Origin: Ramlibacter sp.
Lineage (GTDB): Bacteria; Pseudomonadota; Gammaproteobacteria; Burkholderiales; Burkholderiaceae_C
Assembly (NCBI RefSeq): GCF_028291745.1
Contig: NZ_JAQGNQ010000058.1
Location: 1 to 64,000 of the forward strand
Length of the DNA: 64,000 nt
Direction: 5' to 3'
Position numbers and translations under genes: made by a program. The notes under the pieces were generated by a model. It was given only the letters and a program-made list of their open reading frames with translations, did not search any database and was not told the origin of the DNA. Positions 33,860-42,685 of the stretch are shown here, in pieces; the first letter of the stretch is position 1, and each line of letters opens with the position of its first letter.

Positions 33860-34222
33860 ATGAACCAAATCGCTGCGGTTGCGACAGCGACAGCATCATC
33901 CGTGGAGATGGTCACTCACCTCGTGCCCCTATTTATCTGTGTCTTGGCCTGCATACCTGCGGCCGCGTTTGCATGCACTGCGTTGAGCCGCGCGACGGCT
34001 GCCCCCGAATCGACGCCCCTGTTGGCGCTTCTCCTCAATCTCTTCGCTACTGTCCTGTGCTGCGGGCTAGCCGCCCAGAACAGCGTGGGGCTGGCGAGTT
34101 CCTTCGTGCTGCCTCCTAAATGGCCTTCTGGTTCACCCGCCGCGCGAGTTCGTCCGCGCTTTCCTTGCGCTCGCTGTAGCGGTCAACAAGGTACGGGCCG
34201 ACGTCGCGCGTCAGGAGCGTGA
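33860..34222 (+). CDS. Doubtful small membrane protein frame
   Basis: A 120-codon frame whose first ~80 residues look like two membrane helices ([25 protein letters not shown] and [21 protein letters not shown] regions). The last ~35 residues run antisense into the end of arsH and look spurious. There is no strong ribosome binding site. It could be a real short protein whose original stop was lost, or chance. No family is recognised. Confidence 0.25.
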   Translation: MNQIAAVATATASSVEMVTHLVPLFICVLACIPAAAFACTALSRATAAPESTPLLALLLNLFATVLCCGLAAQNSVGLASSFVLPPKWPSGSPAARVRPRFPCARCSGQQGTGRRRASGA

Positions 34223-34838
34223 ACTTGAAGAGTTCCTCCACGACATCGACGACGCGGTCGTAGTAGGCGGAAGGCTTCATCCGGCCGTTCTCAGTAAACT
34301 CGTTGAAAGCCTTCGCTACGCTCGACTGATTCGGGATGGTCAGCATGCGCATCCAGCGTCCCAGCACGCGCATCTGGTTGACTGCGTTGAACGATTGCGA
34401 CCCACCAGAAACCTCCATCACGGCAAGAGTCTTTCCCTGCGTTGGCCGCACGGCTCCGAGCGACAACGGAATCCAGTCAATCTGGGTCTTCATGACTCCG
34501 GTCATGGCGCCGTGCCGTTCCGGCGAGGTCCACACCATACCCTCGGACCACTCAGCGAGCTTGCGCAGCTCCTGCACCTTGGGGTGGGTGTCCGGGGCAC
34601 CGTCCGCCAGCGGCAAACCAGTGGGGTCAAAGATCTTGACCTCGCCGCCCATGGCTTCCAGCAGCCGGGCCGCCTCGAAGGTAAGGAGCCGGCTGTACGA
34701 GCGCTCGCGCAATGAGCCGTAGAGCATCAGGAACCGGGGCCGGTGTTGGGCCGGCGCCGGCGTCGTCAGCCGGTCCCACGTCGGCACGTCGAACAGCTCC
34801 CCCTTCAACGCCGGGAAGGTGTGTTCCTCTTCAAGCAC
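34116..34838 (-). CDS. arsH: ArsH NADPH-dependent organoarsenical oxidase/FMN reductase
   Basis: A 240-residue flavoprotein of the ArsH family, which oxidises trivalent organoarsenicals using NADPH and FMN. The flavodoxin-like core has the FMN phosphate loop [14 protein letters not shown], then [22 protein letters not shown] and [24 protein letters not shown], all hallmarks of the family. It starts with GTG inside the end of arsC (overlap of eight bases), so the two are translationally coupled. It is the last gene of arsR-acr3-arsC-arsH. Confidence 0.92.
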   Translation of the reverse strand: MLEEEHTFPALKGELFDVPTWDRLTTPAPAQHRPRFLMLYGSLRERSYSRLLTFEAARLLEAMGGEVKIFDPTGLPLADGAPDTHPKVQELRKLAEWSEGMVWTSPERHGAMTGVMKTQIDWIPLSLGAVRPTQGKTLAVMEVSGGSQSFNAVNQMRVLGRWMRMLTIPNQSSVAKAFNEFTENGRMKPSAYYDRVVDVVEELFKFTLLTRDVGPYLVDRYSERKESADELARRVNQKAI

Positions 34839-35253
34839 GGCGTACTCCGTCGTCGACGACCATCTCGCCGTCTTCCTTCCTGAATGGCTCCAGCTTGCCG
34901 ACCGGCAGCAGCTCCAGGACAGCTTCGGACGGCCGACACAGCTTGACGCCGAGCGCGGTCCGAACGACGGGCCGGTTCATCAAGATGGGGTGTTGCTGAA
35001 TGAAGTCGAGCAGCTGTTCATCGGACCACTTCGGGTCAGCCAGGCCGAGCGCGCCATAGCGCGTGCCCTTCTCGCGCAGCAACTGGCGCACAGGCATTTT
35101 CATCTCGGCCAGTAGCTGGCGAAGCTGCGCTTTGGAAGGCGGCGTCTTCAGGTACTCGATGACCTGGGGCTCGATGCCCGCATGCCGAATCAGCGCCAGC
35201 GTGTTCCGGCTCGTGCCGCAGTCTGGATTGTGGAAGATCGTCACTTCGGACAT
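34831..35253 (-). CDS. arsC: ArsC arsenate reductase, glutaredoxin-coupled type
   Basis: A 140-residue ArsC reductase that converts arsenate to arsenite. The catalytic Cys12 is in [11 protein letters not shown] near the N-terminus, and the family motif [23 protein letters not shown] and the PILMNRPVV segment follow. These match the E. coli plasmid-type ArsC that uses glutathione and glutaredoxin. GAGGAG lies eight bases before the ATG at 35253. It begins four bases after the acr3 stop. Confidence 0.94.
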   Translation of the reverse strand: MSEVTIFHNPDCGTSRNTLALIRHAGIEPQVIEYLKTPPSKAQLRQLLAEMKMPVRQLLREKGTRYGALGLADPKWSDEQLLDFIQQHPILMNRPVVRTALGVKLCRPSEAVLELLPVGKLEPFRKEDGEMVVDDGVRRA

Positions 35254-35257
35254 GAGT

Positions 35258-36346
35258 TCAGCTCCTCTGCTTGGCCAGTCCGGCCTCATACCAGCCCTGC
35301 GAGCGATTCACGACTGCAACCACCGCGAGCATCACGGGCACCTCGATGAGGACCCCTACGACCGTCGCAAGCGCGGCGCCGGACTTGAAGCCGAACAGAC
35401 TGATTGCGGTGGCCACGGCTAGCTCGAAGAAGTTGCTGGCGCCGATGAGTGCCGATGGGCCCGCCACGCAGTGCTGTACGCCCATGCGGCGATTGAGCCA
35501 GTACGCGAGACCGGAGTTCAGGACCACTTGGATGAGGATGGGGACCGCGAGGAGTGCAATGACCAGAGGCTGGTCAATGATGGCCTCTCCCTGGAAGGCG
35601 AAGAGAAGCACCAGCGTGAGCAGCAGGGCCGAGATGGACAGCGGGCCCAACTTGGCGACTACGGCCTCGAAGTGTTGGACGCCCTTGGCGAGGAGTGCCT
35701 TGCGCCAGACCTGCGAGATGATGACTGGTACGACGATGTAGAGTGCCACCGAGGTCAGGAGCGTGTCCCAAGGCACCGTGATGGACGACAGGCCCAGTAG
35801 CAGTGCCACGATTGGGGCAAACGCCACCACCATGATGGAGTCGTTCAGAGCCACCTGCGACAAGGTGAAATACGGGTCACCTTTGCACAGCTGGCTCCAG
35901 ACGAACACCATGGCCGTGCACGGCGCCGCCGCTAGCAGGATGAGGCCGGCGATGTAGCTGTCAATCTGCTCTGTCGGTAGATACGGTGCGAAGACGTGCC
36001 GGATGAAAATCCAGCCCAGGAGCGCCATCGAGAACGGCTTGACCGCCCAATTGATGAAGAGCGTCACGCCGATGCCGCGCACGTGTGACTTGACCTGACC
36101 GAGCGCCCCGAAATCAATCTTCAGGAGCATCGGAATAATCATCACCCAGATGAGCATGCCCACCGGGATGTTCACCTTCGCTACTTCCATGGACGCTACC
36201 GCATGGGACAAGCCGGGGAACAGCTGGCCAATGCCGACGCCGGCGACGATGCAAAGCGCAACCCAGATGGTCAGGTAGCGTTCGAACAAACCGATGCCGG
36301 CACTGGCGGATGCGGCTGCGGGGGCGGAGATGTCGGTTGCACTCAT
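35258..36346 (-). CDS. acr3: Acr3-family arsenite efflux transporter
   Basis: A 362-residue arsenite exporter of the ACR3 family (also called ArsB in many annotations), with ten membrane segments. The conserved Cys in LAAAPCTAMVFVWS and the SNFFELAVATAISLFG region are both present. It pumps As(III) produced by ArsC out of the cell. Its ATG lies one base after the stop of a 17-codon frame that follows arsR. It is followed closely by arsC. Confidence 0.94.
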   Translation of the reverse strand: MSATDISAPAAASASAGIGLFERYLTIWVALCIVAGVGIGQLFPGLSHAVASMEVAKVNIPVGMLIWVMIIPMLLKIDFGALGQVKSHVRGIGVTLFINWAVKPFSMALLGWIFIRHVFAPYLPTEQIDSYIAGLILLAAAPCTAMVFVWSQLCKGDPYFTLSQVALNDSIMVVAFAPIVALLLGLSSITVPWDTLLTSVALYIVVPVIISQVWRKALLAKGVQHFEAVVAKLGPLSISALLLTLVLLFAFQGEAIIDQPLVIALLAVPILIQVVLNSGLAYWLNRRMGVQHCVAGPSALIGASNFFELAVATAISLFGFKSGAALATVVGVLIEVPVMLAVVAVVNRSQGWYEAGLAKQRS

Positions 36347-36347
36347 T

Positions 36348-36401
36348 TCAGGACTTCGAGAGGTCGGTGAGGGCCGCTTGGGTGTGGACGTGGAATGGCA
36401 T
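36348..36401 (-). CDS. Possible 17-residue leader peptide between arsR and acr3
   Basis: A short frame MPFHVHTQAALTDLSKS with AAGGAAG six to seven bases ahead of its ATG. Its TGA stop ends one base before the acr3 ATG (TGAaATG). This geometry would couple acr3 translation to the short frame. It may be a real micro-protein with His-x-His, a coupling device, or a remnant of a deleted gene such as a second regulator. Nothing proves translation. Confidence 0.4.
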   Translation of the reverse strand: MPFHVHTQAALTDLSKS

Positions 36402-36424
36402 GGTCAGCTTCCTTGGAAGTGATG

Positions 36425-36757
36425 TCAGCAACGGCAATCCGCGGCTGCGGATTCGGGTTCGACGGCGCACTCGGCGCCTTGGCAGCAGTTGGCCGTGAGG
36501 TAGCCGAGGAGAGAGTTCATCTCCTCGTAGGCGGCCCGGTAGATGTAGTTGCGCGCCACGCGCTGCACCGTGATCAGGCCGGAGGTGGTCAGCTCTTTCA
36601 AGTGAAAGGACAACGTCGCTGGCGGGACGCCCACGCCCTCTTGAATTGTTCCGGCAGTCATCCCGGGCGCGCCGACCACCACCAAGGCACGAAAGATTTT
36701 GAGGCGAAGCGGGTGAGCCAGCGCGCCGAGCGCCTGGACGGCTTGTTCGTCGTTCAT
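36425..36757 (-). CDS. arsR: ArsR arsenic-responsive repressor, C-terminal Cys type
   Basis: A 110-residue ArsR/SmtB repressor with a winged helix (LAHPLRLKIFRALVV, GVPPATLSFHLKELTTSGLI). It lacks the usual Cys in the DNA-binding helix. Instead, Cys91, Cys92 and Cys97 (NCCQGAEC) near the C-terminus, plus Cys108 and Cys110, could bind As(III). This resembles the site in the Acidithiobacillus-type ArsR. The start is ATG 36757 rather than the upstream TTG. It heads the ars operon. Confidence 0.9.
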   Translation of the reverse strand: MNDEQAVQALGALAHPLRLKIFRALVVVGAPGMTAGTIQEGVGVPPATLSFHLKELTTSGLITVQRVARNYIYRAAYEEMNSLLGYLTANCCQGAECAVEPESAAADCRC

Positions 36758-36883
36758 TCCCAATTCTACTTTGATGGAACTGGGCCTGCCGCGTATCAGG
36801 TCTTTTCGGATCCTCCGGCCGCCGCAGGACCGGCTCGTCGGGGTTGGCGCGCGTGCGCTGCATCAGGGCGAGGACCCGCAACG

Positions 36884-37504
36884 ATGCAACAATGCGCAAC
36901 TCCACCAAGCCTGGACATGCCTCTCGCGCGTTCGCCCGCTCCCGTTACGCTCCGGTGCCGTTCCGCACGGAGCTTCGAAACGTGGCTGCGGAAGAACCAT
37001 TCCGCCTCGGAAGGTGTGTGGTTGGACATCGCCAAGTCCGGCGCGCCCGAAATAACGATCGGCTACGACGAGGCGGTGGAAATTGCGCTTTGCTACGGAT
37101 GGATCGACGGCCAGAAGAAGGGCCAAGATGCGATGTACTGGCTGCAGCGGTTCACGCCGCGGCGGCCGCGCAGCATGTGGTCCAAGGCGAATCGCGCCAG
37201 GGCGGAGGCCTTGATCGCCGCGGGCCGCATGCAGGCAAGCGGTCAGGCAGAGATCGACCGCGCGAAGGCGGACGGGCGGTGGGATGCGGCGTACGACAGC
37301 GCGCGAACTGCCGTCATCCCGGCAGATTTGCAAGCTGCGCTCGATGCGCAGCCGCAGGCGCGAGCGTTCTTCTCCACGCTGAACGCTGCGAACCGCTACG
37401 CCGTGTTGTGGCGAGTGCAGACAGCGAAGAAGCCAGAAACGCGCGCCAGGCGCATCGAGACGCTCGTGGCGATGCTCGCGCGCGGCGACAAGATCCACCC
37501 GTGA
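36884..37504 (+). CDS. YdeI/OmpD-associated-family protein
   Basis: A 206-residue soluble protein of the YdeI/bacteriocin-protection-like family: SARSFETWLRKNHSASEGVWLDIAK, then YDEAVEIALCYGWIDGQ, and RFTPRRPRSMWSKANRARAEALIAAG, a well-known block. The molecular role is not established. AGGA precedes the ATG at 36884 by about nine bases; an ATG at 36917 is an alternative. It is divergent from arsR and transcribed alone. Confidence 0.85.
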   Translation: MQQCATPPSLDMPLARSPAPVTLRCRSARSFETWLRKNHSASEGVWLDIAKSGAPEITIGYDEAVEIALCYGWIDGQKKGQDAMYWLQRFTPRRPRSMWSKANRARAEALIAAGRMQASGQAEIDRAKADGRWDAAYDSARTAVIPADLQAALDAQPQARAFFSTLNAANRYAVLWRVQTAKKPETRARRIETLVAMLARGDKIHP

Positions 37505-37831
37505 TCACCGATCGGCGCGGGCCTGCCCGCGCAACCGCGGCTTTGGGTTCAAGTCTGCTTTCGGGCCATAAGCGGCGTTCCTGCTGCCAAAGGCTGGACG
37601 TCGACCGTCCGGTGCCGGTGAGGTGCCGCTGGCGGACTTGGTCGGGCACACGCAGGCTGGCGCGACGTGCTCCAGGCGTACAAGCGGCGCGTGCCCAGGA
37701 TCGAGGCGATGCGCCGGGCGGCATCATGGTGTCGGCCGAGATCAACGACCTCCTCACCGATGTCCTGCCGGAACGCATGGTCGCCTGCGCCGACATGAGC
37801 AGGATGCTGCGTATCGCGCCGCCGTTCTCGG
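37505..37831. other. Degenerate stretch upstream of transketolase remnant
   Basis: No intact gene. Short segments look protein-like in different frames (for example [20 protein letters not shown] and [15 protein letters not shown]), suggesting decayed genes with frameshifts. I cannot name them. Confidence 0.35.
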
Positions 37832-38018
37832 CAGCAATCCGGTGCGCGTGGCGGTCGAAGCAGCCGTGCGTTTCGGCTGGGACCGGTATCTCGGCGAGGC
37901 AGGCGGCTTCGTCGGCATGCGCGGGTTCGGCGCGTCGGGGCCGGCCGAGGCGCTCTATGAGCGCTTCGGGATCACCGCGGAGAGAGTGGCGGCCGAGGCC
38001 AGGCGGCTGCTGGCCTGA
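37832..38018 (+). pseudogene. tkt: Transketolase C-terminal remnant
   Basis: About 62 codons ending in TGA at 38018 read [17 protein letters not shown], then [27 protein letters not shown]. This is the last part of transketolase, where full proteins have V-x-VEAA-x-x-GW and F-G-x-S-x-P-x-x-x-LY-x-x-FG-I-T. The preceding ~600 residues are absent, so this is a 3' remnant. Confidence 0.75.
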
Positions 38019-38166
38019 GGCGGACACCTGTTCACGTCGTCCCGGAGAGCCGTCACGAGCCTCTCGCGAAATCGATCCGTCAGGGCACGGAATCCGCATT
38101 GCTTGGCTTGTTCGCGAGCCGGCGGGTCCCAAGCACCAATCTGTCGTGGTTTGTTTTCAAGTGCTG

Positions 38167-39147
38167 CTACTGCCTCTTGTAGCCGATTGCCGCGACGAGT
38201 CGCGCCCAACCCGCGTCCGCTTCGCGGATCGTTTCGGCGAACTCCGTCGAACCCGCCCACCGCGGCTCCACGCCGCCGGCGCGGAATTCGCTCTGCACCT
38301 GTGGCATCGCCATGACCGTGCGTGCTGCTTGCGCGATCCGCAACACCACGGGCCGGGGCATCTGCGCCGGCCCCAGCAGTCCCAACGATGTGTCCAGGTC
38401 CATGCCCTGGATGCCGAGCTCCGACATGGTCTTGAGTTCCGGGAAGAGGGCACTGCGCCGCGGCGCAACGATGCCGAGAAGTCGCACCTCGCCGGACCGC
38501 GCGAGCGCCTCGGCAGCCGACGACGAGGCGAACTGCAGGTGCACGCGACCGGCAACGAAGTCCTTGGCCACCTCGCTGGCACCCTTGTAGGGCACATGGA
38601 CGATGTCGATGCCGGCCTGGCGCGCGAGCATCTGGCCGAACACGTGCGCCGAAGTCCCGATGCCCTGGGAAGCGTAATTCAGTTGGCCCGGATTCTTCTT
38701 CGCATAAGCGATCATCTCGGCGAGGCTGGTCGCCGGAATGGACTTCTGCAGCACCAGCACACTCGGCCCGAGGGCGCACTGGGCGACCGGTGTGAAGTCG
38801 CGCAAGGGCTCGTACTTCACGGCCAGCATGGTGTGCGGCAGTTGGGCGATCGTCGACGCCGGCGTGTACATCAGGGTGCGGCCGTCGGGCGCTGAGCGGG
38901 CCAGTTCGTTGGCCGCGATCATGGTGCCGGCACCAGCGCGGTTCTCGACGACAACGGGCACCCCGAGCAGGGGCGCCATGTGCTGCCCGAGCAGGCGGGC
39001 CTGCAGGTCGGTGCCTCCGCCGGCGGGATACCCAACCAACAGCCTCACCGGCGTGCCGGCCAGGGGGAAAGCGAGTGCGGGCCACGGCAGCGACCAGGCC
39101 GAGGCGGCAATGAAATGCCTGCGGTTCAGTGCGTGACTATCCACCAT
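38167..39147 (-). CDS. Bug-family periplasmic solute-binding protein (1)
   Basis: A 326-residue substrate-binding protein of the tripartite tricarboxylate transporter (Bug) family. It has an export signal (LNRRHFIAASAWSLPWPALAFP), then RLLVGYPAGGGTDLQARLLG and VVVENRAGAGTMIAANELARSAPDGRTLMY, the typical ligand-binding loops. These proteins bind carboxylates or other small molecules and often lack a dedicated membrane partner nearby, as here. It is the last gene of the five-gene minus-strand operon starting at 43668, eight bases after the UGSC-type gene. Confidence 0.92.
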   Translation of the reverse strand: MVDSHALNRRHFIAASAWSLPWPALAFPLAGTPVRLLVGYPAGGGTDLQARLLGQHMAPLLGVPVVVENRAGAGTMIAANELARSAPDGRTLMYTPASTIAQLPHTMLAVKYEPLRDFTPVAQCALGPSVLVLQKSIPATSLAEMIAYAKKNPGQLNYASQGIGTSAHVFGQMLARQAGIDIVHVPYKGASEVAKDFVAGRVHLQFASSSAAEALARSGEVRLLGIVAPRRSALFPELKTMSELGIQGMDLDTSLGLLGPAQMPRPVVLRIAQAARTVMAMPQVQSEFRAGGVEPRWAGSTEFAETIREADAGWARLVAAIGYKRQ

Positions 39148-39154
39148 CGGGCAC

Positions 39155-40918
39155 CTAGCGCCAATCGTCGATCCGCACGGTCGTCATGTACTGGAAGTCG
39201 GTGGTGTACCAGTAGGCGTTTTTCTCACCGCCGACGACCAGCGTGCTGATGGCCTTGGGATCGGCGAAACGGGGAACGCGGGAATCAGGCGATTGCGCCA
39301 GGTACGAAGCGAACGGCTGCGTGCCCTTGCGCGCAAGCGGCTCGATGTAGTTGACCACCAGCTGGTAATCCCAGTACGTTTCGTAGGGCAGCGTCGAGTT
39401 CTCGTGGAACCAGTGGGCGAGCTGGTCCTTCGATTTGAAGCCTTCACGTTCCGCCAGCGCGCGCGCCGCCAGCGGCTCCACCAGCAACGTGAGGCCGGTG
39501 GATGGAACCGGCGTGTAGCCGCCCACCATGTTGAGCAGTTGCTCCTTCCAGGTCTTGGCGCGGATCTCCAGCATGTGGTTGAAGGTGCGGCCACGGAAGA
39601 TGCTGACGGTGCTTTCTTCCGGCCTGAAGCCCTTCTGCACGTGGAACGGCTCCCACGGGCTGCGCTCCTGGTTCTCGGCAAAGCAGATGCCGGCGTAATT
39701 GAGCGGGTTGCCCTGCGAGCCGAGGTAGGTGATGCCCGGCACCGCGCCGCCGCCAAGGTTGCGTGAGAGCAGGTGGTAGGCACGGGCGATCGCCGCGTTG
39801 GCGTGGTTGAACGGCCCGAGGGCGCCCAGCCCGGAATTCATTCGGATCTGGTGGCGGATCGGCCCGTTGACCACCACCATGGTGGCAAACCCGCTGGTGG
39901 AACTGTGAAGCGCCGTGACCTGGCTGGCCGCCAGCGCCAGGACCACTGGAAAGTGTTCCGGCTGCGCGCCCGCCATCACGGCGTTCACGGCCACCTGCTC
40001 CACGGTGTAGGTCCAGTCTTCCTGGGTCTGCGTCGGCCGCATGCGGCCGACCACTTCGTCCGGGGCGTGCCGGGTGGCGCCCAACATGGCCGCCACGCGT
40101 TCGGGTGTCGGCAGCACCACCGGCAGGCCATCGCTCCACCATGCATCGCGGAACATGGTGTGCAGTTCGTCTTCGGTGTGCGCCCCCAGCATGGGGGGCA
40201 CCGGCCGCTGCAGTTCACCGGTGGCGGACTCTTCGACCGTCAGAGCTGCGGTCAGCGCCTGCACGATGCCGTCGATCACTGGCGTGCCCGCCACCGGATC
40301 GGCACCGCGCACATAGTCGCGCAACTGCCCGGGGGTCTTGCCGCTGACCGGGTGCGGAACGAAAGTGAAGCGCAGGCGCGGCACGCCGGCCTTGTGGCTG
40401 ACCGCACGCACGAGATCGGTGAACGCCGATGTGACGAGCGGCGCCGTCGGGATGCCGCGCTCCTCCAGGTTCATGCAATGCATGGCCACGGCGGGGGCGC
40501 AGGTGCTGCAGTGGCCGATGGCCATGATCACCAGGGCCGCATTCGCCTCGATCTCCTGCCAGAGTTCCGGGTCGTCTTCGGTGTAGCCACCGCGCTTCTG
40601 GCGCACCACGGTCTTGACGTCGGGAAAACGTTCGGCGAACACGCCCTGGATCTCCTCCAGGAACGATTTGCCGTTCATGAACCGCACGTCCACCAGGTAC
40701 ACGGTGCGGCCTGCGAGGCCGCCGCGGCGGGGCGCCATCGGACGCAGGCGGATGGCCGGCGCCGTGCCGCGCGGGTTCAACACGCGGAAGCGCTTGTTCT
40801 CAGGATCGAAATCGCCGCGCGCGATGCGGCGCTCCATCACCTCGCCGGGATAGGCTTCGAGTTCACAGGCATTGATCAGCGGATCGAGCTCGGCGGCTGG
40901 ATTTTCGACGCTCAGCAT
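39155..40918 (-). CDS. UGSC-type (selenoprotein-like) family protein
   Basis: A 587-residue cytoplasmic protein. The N-terminal part (about 70-185) resembles UGSC domains: TVYLVDVRFMNGKSFLEEI, then LVIMAIGHCSTCAPAVAMHCMNLEERGIP. In selenoprotein members the redox motif is Sec-Gly-Ser-Cys; here it reads Cys-Ser-Thr-Cys, so it uses Cys. The ~350-residue C-terminal part (ALAASQVTALHSSTSGFATMVVVNGPIRHQI, NPLNYAGICFAENQERSPWEPFHV) is conserved-looking but without known activity. It overlaps the dienelactone hydrolase stop by seven bases. Confidence 0.75.
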   Translation of the reverse strand: MLSVENPAAELDPLINACELEAYPGEVMERRIARGDFDPENKRFRVLNPRGTAPAIRLRPMAPRRGGLAGRTVYLVDVRFMNGKSFLEEIQGVFAERFPDVKTVVRQKRGGYTEDDPELWQEIEANAALVIMAIGHCSTCAPAVAMHCMNLEERGIPTAPLVTSAFTDLVRAVSHKAGVPRLRFTFVPHPVSGKTPGQLRDYVRGADPVAGTPVIDGIVQALTAALTVEESATGELQRPVPPMLGAHTEDELHTMFRDAWWSDGLPVVLPTPERVAAMLGATRHAPDEVVGRMRPTQTQEDWTYTVEQVAVNAVMAGAQPEHFPVVLALAASQVTALHSSTSGFATMVVVNGPIRHQIRMNSGLGALGPFNHANAAIARAYHLLSRNLGGGAVPGITYLGSQGNPLNYAGICFAENQERSPWEPFHVQKGFRPEESTVSIFRGRTFNHMLEIRAKTWKEQLLNMVGGYTPVPSTGLTLLVEPLAARALAEREGFKSKDQLAHWFHENSTLPYETYWDYQLVVNYIEPLARKGTQPFASYLAQSPDSRVPRFADPKAISTLVVGGEKNAYWYTTDFQYMTTVRIDDWR

Positions 40919-41577
40919 AGGTGGCTTTCAAGGAAGTGCTGGGTGCGCTCACCGGCCAGTGCGGCACTGGGCGCGTGGAAGGCGGCGCGCTGGTCGCAGT
41001 TGAAGCCGTGGCCGGCGTCGTAGCGGTAAATGGGCAGTTCGCGGTGGGCAGCGGCGATCTCGCGCACGTGCTCCGGCGGAATGTGCGCGTCCTGGTCGCC
41101 GAAGTGCAGCAGCATCGGCGCGCGCGGCCGCTCGTGTTGGTGCGCGTGAATGGCGGTGCCGTAATACGCGATGCCGCACGCAACGCCGGACAGTCGCGCG
41201 GCGGCCAGCCAGGCCAGCGTGCCGCCCCAGCAGAAGCCGATCACGGCGACCTTGCCGGCCGCGGCAGCATGAGAGATCGCGGCCTGTACGTCGCGCAGGG
41301 CAGCCTCTTCGCCGACCTGTTCCTTGCCGGCGCGGCCGGCGGCCATGCCGGCCTGGTCGTAACCCAGCTCGCATCCGCGCGAGAAGCGGTCGAACAAGGC
41401 CGGTGCCACGGCCAGCCAGCCCTGCGCCGCGAGCCGATCGCACACGGCGCGGACGTGGCTGTTGACGCCGAAGATCTCCTGCAGCACGACGACTGCGCCG
41501 CGCGGCGCGCCGGTGGGCCGTGCTTCCCAGGCTTGCAAGGTGTGGCCGTCCGCGGCCTTCAGTTCGATCCACGCCAT
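40912..41577 (-). CDS. Dienelactone hydrolase family protein
   Basis: A 221-residue alpha/beta-hydrolase of the dienelactone hydrolase family. The nucleophile is Cys in GFCWGGTLAW, with Asp in FGDQDAHIPPEH and His in AGHGFNCD completing the triad. The family opens lactone rings in aromatic or organic acid catabolism. The ATG at 41577 follows the aldo/keto reductase stop by one base, and its own stop overlaps the UGSC-type gene, so all are in one operon. Confidence 0.9.
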   Translation of the reverse strand: MAWIELKAADGHTLQAWEARPTGAPRGAVVVLQEIFGVNSHVRAVCDRLAAQGWLAVAPALFDRFSRGCELGYDQAGMAAGRAGKEQVGEEAALRDVQAAISHAAAAGKVAVIGFCWGGTLAWLAAARLSGVACGIAYYGTAIHAHQHERPRAPMLLHFGDQDAHIPPEHVREIAAAHRELPIYRYDAGHGFNCDQRAAFHAPSAALAGERTQHFLESHLC

Positions 41578-41578
41578 G

Positions 41579-42685
41579 TCAGTGGGCCGCCTTGCTGGGT
41601 GCGCCGGCGCGGGCGCGTTGCATGGGCTCGAATTCGTGCACCTTCTCCGGCCGCAGGGTGCGGTAGGGCGGCGCGACGCTGCGGTCTTCGTCGACCAGCG
41701 TGATGCGGTCGATCTCCACCAGGTCTTCGGGCGTGAAGCGCACCTGCAGCGCCTTGACGTTTTCCTGCAGGTGCTCGGGCCGGTCGGCGCCGGCAATCAC
41801 GGTGAAGGTGGCGGGCCGCTGCAGCAGCCACGCGATCGACATCTGCGGCAGCGTCCAGCCGCGCTCGCGGGCGAAGGCCAGCAGTTTCTCCTGCACGTCC
41901 CAGTTGCGCTCGGACTGCCAGGCCGCGGTATTGGGATTGTTCGCCTGGCGCGTGCCGGGCGTGATGGCGCCGCGCTGGTAGGCGCCGGACAGCATGCCGC
42001 CGGCCAGCGGGAAGTAGTGCGTCATGCCGACGCCGTACTTCACGCAGAAGGGCTCGAAGCGCTTCTCGATGTCCCGATACAGCAGGTTGTAGTGGTCCTG
42101 CGCCGAGATGAACTTGCCCACGCCCAGCTTTTCCGCCGTGAAGTGCGCCTCGGCGATCTCCCAGGCGAACAGGTTGGAGCAGCCGACGTAACGCACCTTG
42201 CCGGCGCGCACCAGGTCATCGAGCGCGCGCAGCGTCTCCTCGATCGGCGTCTCGTGGTCCGGCCAGTGCAGCTGGTACAGGTCGATGTAGTCGGTCTTCA
42301 GCCGATTCAGGCTCGCCTCGCAGGCGCGGACGATGGCCATCCGCGAGGCGCCGATGTCGTTGGGGCCGTCGCCCGTGCGGTTGCCGAACTTGGTCGCGAT
42401 CAGGGCGCGATCGCGCTTGCCTTCGAGCGCGACGCCCAGCGCCGACTCCGACTTGCCGATGCCGTAGCTGTTGGCGGTGTCGAAGTAGTTGATGCCCAGG
42501 TCCAGCGCCTGGTCCACCACGCGGCAGCTGTCCGGCACGCTGGCGAAGCCGCCGAAGGGGAAGCAGCCGACGCCGATGGCCGAGGCGATCAGGCCCGAGC
42601 GGCCCACGTGGCGATAGGCCATGCCGGTGCGGTTCTCGTGCGTCAGGCCGATGGCGGTGACGCGCTTTTGCAGGTCGTCGCTCAT
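41579..42685 (-). CDS. Aldo/keto reductase
   Basis: A 368-residue NADPH-dependent aldo/keto reductase. Catalytic residues are seen as Asp and Tyr in NYFDTANSYGIGKSE, Lys in ALIATKFGNR and His in DLYQLHWPDH. The C-terminal SIAWLLQRPATFTVIAGADRPEHL binds the cofactor. The ATG at 42685 overlaps the Bug gene stop (TGATG). A 21-residue N-terminal extension before MAYRHVGRSG is atypical; an internal ATG there is a less likely start. It should reduce or oxidise a carbonyl in the pathway of this operon. Confidence 0.9.
   Translation of the reverse strand: MSDDLQKRVTAIGLTHENRTGMAYRHVGRSGLIASAIGVGCFPFGGFASVPDSCRVVDQALDLGINYFDTANSYGIGKSESALGVALEGKRDRALIATKFGNRTGDGPNDIGASRMAIVRACEASLNRLKTDYIDLYQLHWPDHETPIEETLRALDDLVRAGKVRYVGCSNLFAWEIAEAHFTAEKLGVGKFISAQDHYNLLYRDIEKRFEPFCVKYGVGMTHYFPLAGGMLSGAYQRGAITPGTRQANNPNTAAWQSERNWDVQEKLLAFARERGWTLPQMSIAWLLQRPATFTVIAGADRPEHLQENVKALQVRFTPEDLVEIDRITLVDEDRSVAPPYRTLRPEKVHEFEPMQRARAGAPSKAAH

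Noticed and set aside
36844-38895. 683-codon plus-strand frame
   Set aside because: Crosses the YdeI-type gene out of frame and the Bug gene antisense; Arg-rich shadow.
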